Below, piece by piece: positions 40,479 through 50,261 of a stretch of 64,000 bases of DNA. Source of the DNA: Gaetbulibacter sp. S0825 (GTDB lineage: Bacteria > Bacteroidota > Bacteroidia > Flavobacteriales > Flavobacteriaceae). Each line of letters starts with the position of its first letter. Within the stretch, counting starts at the first letter, position 1. Below the pieces are notes generated by a model. The model worked only from the letters and a program-made list of their open reading frames with translations, made no database searches and had not been told where the DNA came from. The position numbers and the translations under genes are program-made. The stretch is taken from NCBI RefSeq assembly GCF_011777505.1, contig NZ_JAATJT010000001.1:868001-932000 (forward strand), given 5' to 3'.

Positions 40479-41771
40479 ATGAAACAGGTGATAAACCGTA
40501 AATTAACCGCAAGATTTCTGCTTTTAGGGTTAATATTTTTACTAACATTTTCAACATCATCATTTGCACAGGATGGAGATCCTGCAAAAGGTAAATCTTT
40601 ATTTAACACCAATTGTGCTGCTTGTCATAGTCTTGATAAAAAAATGACTGGACCTGCACTACGATTTGTTGAACAGAGATTAGCTGACGATGAAGGCTTA
40701 GATAGAGATTGGATTGCAGCATGGATTAGAAACAGTGCCGCAATGGTTAAAGATGGAGATGCTTACGCAAACAAAATTTTTAATGAGTATGGTGGAGCTG
40801 CAATGACAGCTATGCCTCAATTAACCGATCAAGATATTGCAGATATCTTAGCGTATACTGCTCAAGAAAAAGCGACACCAGCTGCAAGTGCAGGAGCTGG
40901 AGCAGATGCTGCTACAGCGCAATCTGAAGGAGGTATTTCCAATGATTTGGTTCTTGGTGCATTAGCTATTTTATTTGTGTTATTAGCCCTTGGGTTAATA
41001 ATGGTTAACAGAACATTACGTCGTTTCGCTGCTGCAAATAATGTTGAAATCCCAGAGTCTTCACAAAGAAAACCACTTTGGAAAGCATTTGTACAAAACC
41101 AATTTTTAATGTTGGTTGTTGCAATATTCTTTTTATTATCAAGTGCATATTTTGCCTATGGGTACTTTATGCAGTTGGGTGTAGACCAAGGTTATCAGCC
41201 AGTTCAAGAAATTCACTTTTCTCATAAAATACACGCAGGAGATAATGGTGTAGATTGTAAATATTGCCACTCTTCAGCAAGGGTAAGTAAAACATCAGGA
41301 ATTCCATCGTTAAATGTATGTATGAATTGCCACAAATCTGTATATGAGTATACTGGAGAAACTACTGCTGAATACTCTAAGGAGTTTTATGATGGTGAGA
41401 TAAAAAAATTATATGCTGCTGTTGGTTGGGATGATGAAAATCAAGAATATACAGGAGAAACTCAAGCTGTAAAATGGACAAGGGTACATAATCTTCCAGA
41501 TTTTGCTTATTTCAATCACTCACAACACGTTACTGTTGCTGGATTAGAATGTCAAACATGTCATGGACCTGTTGAGGAAATGGAAATAGTGTATCAATAT
41601 TCACCTTTAACAATGGGATGGTGTATTAACTGTCACAGAGAAACAAATGTGAAGGTTAAAGACAACGAGTATTATACAAAAATACACGAAGAGTTATCAA
41701 AGAAATATGGCGTAGACAAACTAACTGTAGCTCAACAAGGAGGGTTAGAATGTGGAAAATGTCATTATTAA
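40479..41771 (+). CDS. actA: Alternative complex III subunit ActA, with extra monoheme domain
   Basis: Multiheme c-type cytochrome of the quinol:electron acceptor oxidoreductase. The ATG at 40479 gives the signal peptide (ending SSFAQ at residue 31); an upstream ATG at 40422 adds 19 residues. The 430-residue protein has six CXXCH sites: CAACH at 46-50 in an N-terminal cytochrome c domain, then after two membrane segments (about 150-170 and 205-225) CKYCH, CMNCH, CQTCH, CINCH and CGKCH. The pentaheme part is the standard ActA; the N-terminal monoheme domain with a MPQLT-type Met ligand is fused to it. It is the first gene of the act-cox operon. Confidence 0.92.
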   Translation: MKQVINRKLTARFLLLGLIFLLTFSTSSFAQDGDPAKGKSLFNTNCAACHSLDKKMTGPALRFVEQRLADDEGLDRDWIAAWIRNSAAMVKDGDAYANKIFNEYGGAAMTAMPQLTDQDIADILAYTAQEKATPAASAGAGADAATAQSEGGISNDLVLGALAILFVLLALGLIMVNRTLRRFAAANNVEIPESSQRKPLWKAFVQNQFLMLVVAIFFLLSSAYFAYGYFMQLGVDQGYQPVQEIHFSHKIHAGDNGVDCKYCHSSARVSKTSGIPSLNVCMNCHKSVYEYTGETTAEYSKEFYDGEIKKLYAAVGWDDENQEYTGETQAVKWTRVHNLPDFAYFNHSQHVTVAGLECQTCHGPVEEMEIVYQYSPLTMGWCINCHRETNVKVKDNEYYTKIHEELSKKYGVDKLTVAQQGGLECGKCHY

Positions 41772-41797
41772 TATTAAAGAAGTAATTCAATTATAAT

Positions 41798-44700
41798 ATG
41801 TCATCAAACAAGAAATACTGGAAAAGTGTTGAGGAGCTAAACCAAGACAATAGCTCTATGGTTGAGGCGCTTAAGCATAAAGAGTTTGTGCAAGAGATTC
41901 CTGTAGATGAATTTTTAGGAGATAAAGAAACTCTTGAAACTTCTTCAACTACACGTCGTGATTTCTTAAAATATGTTGGTTTTAGTACTGCTGCTGCATC
42001 TTTAGCGGCCTGTGAGGGACCAGTAAGAAAATCGATTCCTTATGTAGTACAGCCAGATCAAATTATTCCTGGCGTTGCAAATTATTATGCAAGTACTATT
42101 GCAAATGGTCATGATTTTGCAAGTGTTTTAGTTAAGACACGCGAAGGACGTCCTATAAAAATTGAAAACAACGATTTAGCCGCAACAAATGGTGGAGCTA
42201 ATGCTAGAGTAAATGCATCAGTTCTAGATTTGTATGATAGTTTGCGAGTTGGATGGCCAAAAAAGAATGGAGAAGATAGCTCTTGGACTGAGTTTAATGC
42301 AGATACAACTCAAGCATTAAACAGTGCTGTGGCTTCTGGGAAAGACATTGTGTTGTTAACACAAACTTTCGCAAGCCCATCTACATCTAAATTAATTTCA
42401 GAGTTTAAAGAAAAATATGGTAATGTTCGTCATGTAGTTTACGATGCTATTTCAGAGTCGGCTGCAGTTGAGGCATACCAAAACACATATGGAGAACGTG
42501 GTTTAGCTAATTATGATTTCTCTAAAGCCGCAACAATCGTTTCTATTGGTGCAGATTTCTTAGGAGATTGGCAAGGTGGTGGATTTGATTCTGCCTATGC
42601 AAAAGGACGTATTCCTAAAAACGGAAAAATGTCTCGCCATATTCAGTTTGAGTCTAATATGAGCTTAACAGGTGCTAATGCTGATAAGCGTGTGCCGTTA
42701 AAACCTAGCGAACAAAAAGTTGCTTTAGCTAAATTATATGGTAAGATTACTGGAAATGCTGTTTCAGGAAATCTTCCAGCACATGTTGAAGAGGCTGTTG
42801 GTACAGCAGCTTCCGAATTAAGTAAAGCAGGAAGCAATGGTGTAGTTGTAACTGGGATTCAAGATGTAAATGCACAAACTGTAGTGTTTGCAATTAACGA
42901 GGCTTTAGCAAGTAAAGCATTCGACCCTAAAACCCCAATTAAAACTAGACAAGGTAATGATAAAGCAGTTGCACAATTAGTAACTGATATGAATGCTGGA
43001 AAAGTTGGTGCACTTATTATGAGTGGTGTTAACCCAATGTACACATTGCCAAATGCATCAGAATTTGAAGCTGGTTTAGCAAATGTTACTACAACTATTA
43101 CGTTTTCTATGAAAGAAGATGAAACATCTTCTCTAACAGATTATATAGCTGCAGCACCTCATTACCTAGAATCTTGGGGAGATGTGGAGCTTAAAAAAGG
43201 ACATTATGGATTAATGCAGCCTGCAATTCGTCCATTATTCGATACAAAACAATTTCAAGAGGCTTTATTAATGTGGAATGGTAATGATATGTCTTACCAT
43301 GATTATATTAAAGATAATTGGAATACAAACATATTAAATGGTGGTTCTTGGAATCAAGCATTACACGATGGTGTATTTGTTGGAACTGGGTCGCAAGTAG
43401 AAGAATATGTAGATGATGCCATTGAAGACCAAACACCAATGGATGCAAGTGCTGCTGCAAGAGCATTAGCAACAGCATCTTCTTCTGGATTTGAATTAAC
43501 ATTATATTCAAAAACAGGAATGGGAGATGGTCAACAAGCTAATAACCCATGGTTACAAGAGTTTCCAGATCCATTGACGCGTTTAACATGGGATAACTAT
43601 TTAACCGTTTCTGAAGCTGATGCTAAAGAGCTAGGGTTAGATTTGGATCCAAGTACGTTTTTCACTGAAGGTCAACATGAAGCTACTGGAGGTTTAAACG
43701 GAAAATATGCTAACGTAACAGCTAATGGCGTTACAGTTACTGTTCCAGTAATTATTCAACCAGGACAAGCTAAAGGAACTTTTGGATTATCATTTGGTTA
43801 TGGTAGAACATTAGGAATGAAATCTGAGATGCAAACAGGTGTGAATGCTTATCCATTATATGCTAATTTCAATCCTGTTCAAGAGGTAACAATTGAAGCT
43901 ACATCTGGAAGACACGAATTTGCTAGTGTACAATTGCACAATACCTTAATGGGTCGTGGTGATATTATTAGAGAAACTTCTCTAGAGATATTTAACACAA
44001 AAGATAAAGATTATTACAATGCTGTTCCTGTTGTTTCTTTAAATCACAAAGAAACACCAGTTAACTCTTCTAGAGTTGATTTATGGGATGAATTTGATCG
44101 TTCTATCGGACATCATTTTAACTTATCTATTGACCTAAATGCCTGTACAGGTTGCGGTGCTTGTGTTATTGCATGTCATGCTGAAAACAATGTGCCAGTA
44201 GTTGGTAAAGAAGAAATTAGACGTAGTCGTGATATGCACTGGTTACGTATTGATAGATACTATTCATCGGAAGAATCATTTGATGGTGATAACGAAAAGA
44301 AAGACAACATTAAAGGCTTAAGTAGCTCATTAAGTAGTTTTGGTGAAATGGAATCTCCATCAGCTAATCCTCAAGTAGCATTCCAGCCTATTATGTGTCA
44401 GCATTGTAACCATGCGCCTTGTGAAACTGTTTGCCCAGTGGCAGCAACATCACATGGTCGTCAAGGTCAAAACCACATGGCTTATAACCGTTGTGTAGGT
44501 ACAAGATACTGTGCAAACAACTGTCCTTATAAAGTGCGTCGTTTTAACTGGTTCTTATATAGTGAAAATGATGAGTTTGATTACCACATGAACGACGATT
44601 TAGGTCGTATGGTAATTAATCCAGATGTTACAGTAAGATCTCGTGGTGTTATGGAAAAATGTTCTATGTGTATTCAAATGACACAAAAAACAGTTCTTGA

Positions 44701-44920
44701 TGCCAAACGAGATGGAAGAGAAGTTAAGCCAAACGAATTTAAAACAGCCTGTTCTGCAGCATGTAGTAATGGCGCAATGAAATTTGGTGATATCAATGAC
44801 AAAAAGAGCGATATAGCTGCTCTTAAACATGATAAAAGAGCGTATCACTTATTGGAAGCTGTTGGTACTAAGCCAAATGTGGTGTATCAAGTGAAAGTAA
44901 GAAATACGAACGAAGCATAA
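41798..44920 (+). CDS. actB: Alternative complex III subunit ActB (molybdopterin-like plus iron-sulfur domains)
   Basis: A protein of 1040 residues. A twin-arginine motif (TRRDFLKYVG, Arg53-Arg54) sits about 50 residues in, followed by a lipobox-like SLAAC, as usual in ActB. The long middle part resembles a molybdopterin oxidoreductase chain but in this family it holds no molybdenum cofactor. The C-terminal third binds iron-sulfur clusters through 'CTGCGACVIACH', 'CQHCNHAPCETVCP', 'CVGTRYCANNCPY' and 'CSMC...CSAAC', which fits three 4Fe-4S and one 3Fe-4S. It passes electrons from quinol to the heme subunits on the periplasmic side. Confidence 0.95.
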   Translation: MSSNKKYWKSVEELNQDNSSMVEALKHKEFVQEIPVDEFLGDKETLETSSTTRRDFLKYVGFSTAAASLAACEGPVRKSIPYVVQPDQIIPGVANYYASTIANGHDFASVLVKTREGRPIKIENNDLAATNGGANARVNASVLDLYDSLRVGWPKKNGEDSSWTEFNADTTQALNSAVASGKDIVLLTQTFASPSTSKLISEFKEKYGNVRHVVYDAISESAAVEAYQNTYGERGLANYDFSKAATIVSIGADFLGDWQGGGFDSAYAKGRIPKNGKMSRHIQFESNMSLTGANADKRVPLKPSEQKVALAKLYGKITGNAVSGNLPAHVEEAVGTAASELSKAGSNGVVVTGIQDVNAQTVVFAINEALASKAFDPKTPIKTRQGNDKAVAQLVTDMNAGKVGALIMSGVNPMYTLPNASEFEAGLANVTTTITFSMKEDETSSLTDYIAAAPHYLESWGDVELKKGHYGLMQPAIRPLFDTKQFQEALLMWNGNDMSYHDYIKDNWNTNILNGGSWNQALHDGVFVGTGSQVEEYVDDAIEDQTPMDASAAARALATASSSGFELTLYSKTGMGDGQQANNPWLQEFPDPLTRLTWDNYLTVSEADAKELGLDLDPSTFFTEGQHEATGGLNGKYANVTANGVTVTVPVIIQPGQAKGTFGLSFGYGRTLGMKSEMQTGVNAYPLYANFNPVQEVTIEATSGRHEFASVQLHNTLMGRGDIIRETSLEIFNTKDKDYYNAVPVVSLNHKETPVNSSRVDLWDEFDRSIGHHFNLSIDLNACTGCGACVIACHAENNVPVVGKEEIRRSRDMHWLRIDRYYSSEESFDGDNEKKDNIKGLSSSLSSFGEMESPSANPQVAFQPIMCQHCNHAPCETVCPVAATSHGRQGQNHMAYNRCVGTRYCANNCPYKVRRFNWFLYSENDEFDYHMNDDLGRMVINPDVTVRSRGVMEKCSMCIQMTQKTVLDAKRDGREVKPNEFKTACSAACSNGAMKFGDINDKKSDIAALKHDKRAYHLLEAVGTKPNVVYQVKVRNTNEA

Positions 44921-44953
44921 ATAAATTAATTAAGAAACAATTATAAAAGGATT

Positions 44954-46687
44954 ATGGCGTCTCATTACGAAGCACCTATTAGAAGACCTTTAGTTACAGG
45001 AGAAAAATCATATCACGATGTATCGGTAGATGTGGCTGCTCCTGTTGAAGGAAAAGCAAATAAATCTTGGTGGATTGTATTTTCAATAGCACTTATCGCT
45101 TTCCTTTGGGGAATTGGCTGTATTATATACACAATTTCAACAGGAATCGGAACTTGGGGTCTAAACAAAACCGTTGGTTGGGCTTGGGATATTACTAACT
45201 TCGTTTGGTGGGTTGGTATTGGTCACGCAGGAACATTGATTTCTGCAGTACTTTTACTCTTCCGTCAAAAATGGAGAATGGCAATTAACCGTTCTGCAGA
45301 AGCAATGACGATATTCTCGGTTGTTCAAGCAGGTTTATTCCCAATTATTCACATGGGTCGTCCATGGTTAGGTTATTGGGTATTACCAATACCAAACCAA
45401 TTTGGTTCGCTATGGGTGAACTTTAACTCACCGTTACTTTGGGATGTATTCGCAATTTCCACATATTTATCGGTGTCATTGGTGTTCTGGTGGACAGGTT
45501 TATTACCAGATTTCGCAATGATTCGTGATAGAGCAGTAAGACCTTTCCAAAAGAAAATTTACTCGTTATTGAGTTTTGGTTGGTCTGGTCGCGCAAAAGA
45601 TTGGCAACGTTTTGAAGAAGTATCATTAGTACTTGCTGGTTTAGCAACACCTTTAGTACTTTCGGTACATACTATTGTATCGTTTGACTTCGCAACGTCG
45701 GTAATTCCAGGTTGGCATACTACAATATTCCCTCCTTACTTTGTTGCAGGAGCCATTTTCTCAGGATTTGCTATGGTAAACACCCTTCTTATCATTATGA
45801 GAAAAGTGTGTAACCTTGAAGATTATATTACAGTACAACACATCGAGTTAATGAACATAGTGATTATGATTACTGGTTCTATTGTTGGTGTGGCATATAT
45901 TACTGAGTTATTTATTGCATGGTATTCAGGTGTTGAATACGAACAATATGCATTCTTAAACAGAGCAACAGGACCTTATGCTTGGGCATATTGGGCGATG
46001 ATGACCTGTAACGTGTTCTCTCCTCAGTTTATGTGGTTCAAGAGATTGCGTACAAGTATTATGTTCTCATTCTTTATCTCTATTGTAGTAAATATTGGAA
46101 TGTGGTTTGAGCGTTTTGTAATTATTGTAACATCGTTGCATAGAGATTATTTACCATCATCTTGGTCTATGTTCTCTCCTACGTTTGTAGATATTGGAAT
46201 CTTCATTGGAACAATTGGATTCTTCTTTGTATTATTCTTGTTATACGCTAGAACATTCCCAGTAATTGCACAAGCGGAAGTGAAGACGATTTTAAAATCT
46301 TCGGGTGAGCGTTATAAAAAGATAAGAGAAGCTGGAGATAGTTTGGTTGGTACAGGAGCAGATGCAAGAACATCAGGAAAAACAGTTGCAGTTGAAGCAC
46401 CAAAGGTTGAAGTATCGGAAAGCGATAAATCTGAAATGACGAGTTCATTACTGGATAGTATTGGAACCTTTGATCCATCAACTCAAACGGCTGATGATTT
46501 AAAGAAAATAAGTGGTGTTGGACCTAAAATGGAAGAAGTACTTAACAGTATTGGTATTTACTCATTCCTTCAGGTTAGCAAAATGACGAAAAGAGAATAT
46601 GACTTGTTAGACTCTATCACAGGTTCTTTCCCAGGAAGAGCAGAACGTGATGATTGGTCTGGACAAGCTAAAAAATTAATAAACTAA
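44954..46687 (+). CDS. actC: Alternative complex III subunit ActC (NrfD family) with C-terminal HhH domain
   Basis: Integral membrane quinol-binding subunit with about ten helices over residues 30-440. It shows 'FVWWVGIGHAGTLISAVLLL' near residue 78 and 'HTIVSFDFATSVIPGWHTTIFPPYF', both NrfD family hallmarks. The last 65 residues (about 512-577) form a separate domain with the helix-hairpin-helix motif 'DLKKISGVGPKMEEVLNSIG' and 'YSFLQVSKMTKREYDLL'. A linker of about 60 residues rich in Ser, Ala and Glu joins the two. The domain resembles small HhH modules found next to DNA-binding and ribosomal proteins. Its role on a respiratory subunit is unclear. Confidence 0.92.
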   Translation: MASHYEAPIRRPLVTGEKSYHDVSVDVAAPVEGKANKSWWIVFSIALIAFLWGIGCIIYTISTGIGTWGLNKTVGWAWDITNFVWWVGIGHAGTLISAVLLLFRQKWRMAINRSAEAMTIFSVVQAGLFPIIHMGRPWLGYWVLPIPNQFGSLWVNFNSPLLWDVFAISTYLSVSLVFWWTGLLPDFAMIRDRAVRPFQKKIYSLLSFGWSGRAKDWQRFEEVSLVLAGLATPLVLSVHTIVSFDFATSVIPGWHTTIFPPYFVAGAIFSGFAMVNTLLIIMRKVCNLEDYITVQHIELMNIVIMITGSIVGVAYITELFIAWYSGVEYEQYAFLNRATGPYAWAYWAMMTCNVFSPQFMWFKRLRTSIMFSFFISIVVNIGMWFERFVIIVTSLHRDYLPSSWSMFSPTFVDIGIFIGTIGFFFVLFLLYARTFPVIAQAEVKTILKSSGERYKKIREAGDSLVGTGADARTSGKTVAVEAPKVEVSESDKSEMTSSLLDSIGTFDPSTQTADDLKKISGVGPKMEEVLNSIGIYSFLQVSKMTKREYDLLDSITGSFPGRAERDDWSGQAKKLIN

Positions 46688-46696
46688 AAGTAGCAT

Positions 46697-47230
46697 ATGG
46701 AATCTTCAAAAGTAATTCACGCTATTTATACGGATGATGATGTGTTAATGTCGGCTGTTAAGAAAGTTAAAGCTGCAAAACATCATATAGAAGAAATTTA
46801 TACACCTTTTCCTGTTCATGGACTAGACAAAGCAATGGGATTAGCACCAACACGTCTTGCTATTACAGCATTTATGTATGGATGTCTTGGTTTGATTGTA
46901 TCTATCGTAATGATGAATTATATCATGATAGAAGATTGGCCGCAAAACATTGGTGGTAAACCAAGTTTTAGCTATTTAGAAAATATGCCAGCGTTTGTGC
47001 CAATTATGTTTGAGTTAACTGTATTTTTCTCAGCCCATTTAATGGTAATTACGTTTTACTTACGTAGTAGAATGTGGCCATTTAAAAAAGCTGAAAACCC
47101 AGACCCGAGAACAACAGATGATCACTTTTTAATGGAAGTATCTGTACATGGAGACGAAAAGGAATTAGAAACATTCCTTGCAGGAACAGGAGCAGTAGAA
47201 ATTAACATTGTAGATAAAGAAGCACATTAG
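46697..47230 (+). CDS. actD: Alternative complex III subunit ActD (DUF3341)
   Basis: Membrane subunit of 177 residues. The N-terminal part is soluble ('IHAIYTDDDVLMSAVKKVKAA', 'IEEIYTPFPVHGLDKAMGL'), followed by two membrane helices (about 55-78 and 95-120) and a soluble tail with 'GDEKELETFLAGTGAVEINI'. This is the DUF3341 pattern of ActD. It starts 9 bases after actC and is followed after one base by actE, so the unit is tightly coupled. Confidence 0.93.
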   Translation: MESSKVIHAIYTDDDVLMSAVKKVKAAKHHIEEIYTPFPVHGLDKAMGLAPTRLAITAFMYGCLGLIVSIVMMNYIMIEDWPQNIGGKPSFSYLENMPAFVPIMFELTVFFSAHLMVITFYLRSRMWPFKKAENPDPRTTDDHFLMEVSVHGDEKELETFLAGTGAVEINIVDKEAH

Positions 47231-47231
47231 T

Positions 47232-47789
47232 ATGAAAGGCTTAGTTAAAATATTAGTATTAGCAATAATGGTAAGTTCGATAGTGTCTTGTAAAAACAAC
47301 GAAACACCAAACTATCAGTTCTTTCCTAATATGTACACATCTCCAAGTTATGAAACGTATGGAGCGTACGAAATATTTCCAGGAGAACAATCGGCAATGC
47401 TTCCTGTTGAAGGAACCATTTCTAGAGGTCACTCAATATTCGATTATGGGAGCTCTACAGCTGAGTATGATCGCGCTAAAGCAGAATTAGTAAGTCCTTT
47501 AGATTCTACTCAAGTTGATTATGTTAGAGGAAAGGAGCTTTATGATATTTACTGTAGTGCTTGTCACGGAGCAAAAGGAGATGGTCAAGGAAATCTTGTA
47601 AAGAGAGAGAAGATTCTTGGAATTCCGTCATATGATGATGCAGCTAGAGCCATAAATGAAGGCAGTATTTACCATGTAATTTATTATGGTAAGAATGCTA
47701 TGGGATCTCATAAGAACCAACTTAGGGAGGAAGAGCGTTGGCAAGTTTCAGCTTACGTGATGAAATTAAAAGCAGATTTAGAAAAATAA
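47232..47789 (+). CDS. actE: Alternative complex III subunit ActE (monoheme cytochrome c lipoprotein)
   Basis: A protein of 185 residues with a lipoprotein signal (Cys20 in SIVSC). The heme motif CSACHG lies near residue 110 in 'GKELYDIYCSACHGAKGDGQG', and the Met ligand is likely in 'GKNAMGSHKNQL'. It is the outer electron carrier of the complex. Since actA already carries a monoheme domain, this gives two separate single-heme modules in the operon. Confidence 0.93.
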   Translation: MKGLVKILVLAIMVSSIVSCKNNETPNYQFFPNMYTSPSYETYGAYEIFPGEQSAMLPVEGTISRGHSIFDYGSSTAEYDRAKAELVSPLDSTQVDYVRGKELYDIYCSACHGAKGDGQGNLVKREKILGIPSYDDAARAINEGSIYHVIYYGKNAMGSHKNQLREEERWQVSAYVMKLKADLEK

Positions 47790-47814
47790 GATTTAGATAA
47801 AGTTATATATCGAT

Positions 47815-49131
47815 ATGTATACCATTTCAAATAGATTAAAAATAGTTTCTCTTATCCTAATGATTGTAGGAGGAGCATTTTGGGGAACAAGCTATGTGTC
47901 TTCACACGTTACTGTTGAAGACGTAAAAGTTATGTTAGCTGAAGAAGAAGCGTCTCATGGTGGAGGTCACGAAGCAGAGGCAACCAATCATGCGCCTGCG
48001 GACACACATGGAGAAGCAACAGCTGATCATGGTGATGAGCATGCAGAACACGTAATGCATCAAATACATAATAGACCGTATTCTGCATTGTATGTTGCAG
48101 CATTCTTTTTCTTTATGATTGCATTAGGTGTGTTGGCTTTTTATGGCATACAGTATGCTTCACAAGCTGGATGGTCTCCAGTATTGTTTAGAGTTATGGA
48201 AGGTATAACATATTATGTATTACCTGGAGGTTTAATAGTTTTAGCTATTGCATTTTGGGCAGGAGATCACATTTTTATTTGGATGGATCCAGAAGTGGTA
48301 GCTCACGATGAGTTAATTCAAGGAAAAGCTGATTGGTTAAATAAACCATGGTTCTTTATTCGTGGATTAATTTTCCTTGGTGGTTGGAGTTTGTATAGAT
48401 ATTTTTCTCGTAAGTTCTCAATTGCACAAGATAGTGCGGACGACAATAGAAACTTTAAAAAGAATTTCCGTATCTCGGCAGCATTCTTAGTATTCTATAT
48501 TTACACAGAATCTATGATGTCTTGGGATTGGATTATGAGTGTAGACCCTCACTGGTTCTCTACATTATTTGGTTGGTATGTATTCGCATCTATGTTTGTA
48601 AGCGGTATTACAGTAATTGCATTAGTTACCATGTATTTAAAATCTAAAGGATTAATGGATTTTGTAAACGATAGTCATATGCACGATTTAGCTAAATTTA
48701 TGTTTGCTATTAGTATTTTCTGGACTTATTTATGGTTCTCACAATTCATGTTGATTTGGTACGCTAATATTCCTGAAGAAGTAACATATTTTGTAACTAG
48801 AATAGAGGATTATAAATTACCATTTTTCGGAATGCTAGCTTTAAACTTTATTTTCCCATTCTTAGTATTAATGAATAGCGACTATAAGCGTATTAACTGG
48901 TTTATAGTAATGGCAGGTATTGCAATACTAGTTGGGCATTATGTTGATGTTTACAACATGATTATGCCAGCAACTGTTGGTGATAGATGGGGATTCGGAT
49001 TAGCAGAATTTGGAGCTATATTCTTTTTCCTTGGATTGTTTATGCTAGTTGTATTTTATGCAATTTCAAAACAACCATTATTAGCCAAAGGAAATCCTTT
49101 TGTTAAGGAAAGTGAACAATTCCATTATTAA
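47815..49131 (+). CDS. actF: Alternative complex III subunit ActF, with His-rich loop
   Basis: A second NrfD-like membrane subunit, 438 residues, about ten helices. After the first helix (about 10-28) there is a histidine-rich segment with nine His between residues 48 and 85, mixed with Ala, Glu, Asp and Gly. Later parts show 'SMMSWDWIMSVDPHWFSTLFGWYVFAS'-type sequence and 'WFSQFMLIWYANIPEE', as in ActF. The family protein is usually quoted at about 410 residues, so the His segment accounts for most of the surplus. It is followed by coxB after 27 bases. Confidence 0.93.
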   Translation: MYTISNRLKIVSLILMIVGGAFWGTSYVSSHVTVEDVKVMLAEEEASHGGGHEAEATNHAPADTHGEATADHGDEHAEHVMHQIHNRPYSALYVAAFFFFMIALGVLAFYGIQYASQAGWSPVLFRVMEGITYYVLPGGLIVLAIAFWAGDHIFIWMDPEVVAHDELIQGKADWLNKPWFFIRGLIFLGGWSLYRYFSRKFSIAQDSADDNRNFKKNFRISAAFLVFYIYTESMMSWDWIMSVDPHWFSTLFGWYVFASMFVSGITVIALVTMYLKSKGLMDFVNDSHMHDLAKFMFAISIFWTYLWFSQFMLIWYANIPEEVTYFVTRIEDYKLPFFGMLALNFIFPFLVLMNSDYKRINWFIVMAGIAILVGHYVDVYNMIMPATVGDRWGFGLAEFGAIFFFLGLFMLVVFYAISKQPLLAKGNPFVKESEQFHY

Positions 49132-49158
49132 TTATTAAAATAAAGACGAAGAATAACA

Positions 49159-50229
49159 ATGACAGCTTTATTAACAATTATAGTTTTAGTATTTATTACA
49201 GTTGCCATTTGGCAAATGGTAAAAATCTTTGATTTAGCCAATGCTAACAATGAGAACTCTCAAGTTGCCAATGACAAGGATAATAGAGTTAATGGATATT
49301 TAATGTTAGGCTTTTTAGCCTTCATTTACATCATCACAATAGTATGTGTTGTTAAGTGGGGAGATTTACCACTAATGTCTAATTCAGCATCAGAACATGG
49401 ACCTCAGATAGATAATTTAATGATTATCTCAATGGTGTTGATTTTCATTGTGCAAACAATCACTCAGTTTTTACTACATTATTTTGCATTTAAATATAAA
49501 GGAGAAAAAGGGCGTAAAGCATTATTCTTTGCCGATAATGACAAATTAGAATTTATCTGGACAATTATTCCAGTAATTACACTAGCTGGTTTGATTATTT
49601 ATGGACTATTTACATGGTCAGATATCATGAATTTTGAAGAAGATGAAGATGCTCTAGTCGTTGAATTATATGCCCAACAGTTTAACTGGAAAGCAAGATA
49701 TGCTGGAGAAGACAATGTTTTAGGTAACGCTAATGTTAGATTAATAAACCTTGACAATGCCAATATTTTAGGATTAGATGAAGCAGATCCGAATGCTCAA
49801 GACGATATTATTACTACCGAATTACATTTACCTGTTGGAAGACAAGTAATATTTAAAATGCGTTCACAAGACGTATTGCACTCTGCATATATGCCTCATT
49901 TTAGAGCTCAAATGAACTGTGTTCCTGGTATGATAACTCAATTTGCTTTTACTCCAACAGTAACTACTGCTCAAATGAGACAGACACAGCAAATGGTTAA
50001 AAAAGTAGAAAATATTAATAAAATTAGAACTGAGAAGAGTAAAGATTTAGTTGCTAAGGGAGAAGAAGCATTAGACCCTTATGAGTTTGATTATCTTTTA
50101 ATTTGTAATAAAATTTGTGGTAAATCACATTATAATATGCAAATGAAGATTATTGTTGAAACTGAGGAAGAGTACAATGCTTGGATTAAAGAACAACAAG
50201 TTTTTAAAAACTCACTAGTTCAAAATTAA
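49159..50229 (+). CDS. coxB: Cytochrome c oxidase subunit II
   Basis: Carries the CuA centre of the terminal oxidase. The 356-residue protein has four predicted N-terminal hydrophobic segments (about 2-20, 48-68, 88-112, 131-150) rather than two. The CuA ligands are visible: His in 'QDVLHSAYMPHF', then the Cys-x3-Cys-x3-His-x2-Met pattern in CNKICGKSHYNM near residue 320. Between the two lies an insert of about 50 charged residues ('TTAQMRQTQQMVKKVENINK'-like), typical for Bacteroidota. Placement directly after actF supports a complex between the Act complex and this oxidase. Confidence 0.95.
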   Translation: MTALLTIIVLVFITVAIWQMVKIFDLANANNENSQVANDKDNRVNGYLMLGFLAFIYIITIVCVVKWGDLPLMSNSASEHGPQIDNLMIISMVLIFIVQTITQFLLHYFAFKYKGEKGRKALFFADNDKLEFIWTIIPVITLAGLIIYGLFTWSDIMNFEEDEDALVVELYAQQFNWKARYAGEDNVLGNANVRLINLDNANILGLDEADPNAQDDIITTELHLPVGRQVIFKMRSQDVLHSAYMPHFRAQMNCVPGMITQFAFTPTVTTAQMRQTQQMVKKVENINKIRTEKSKDLVAKGEEALDPYEFDYLLICNKICGKSHYNMQMKIIVETEEEYNAWIKEQQVFKNSLVQN

Positions 50230-50261
50230 TTATAATAAAAGAATAAAATAAGATATAGATT

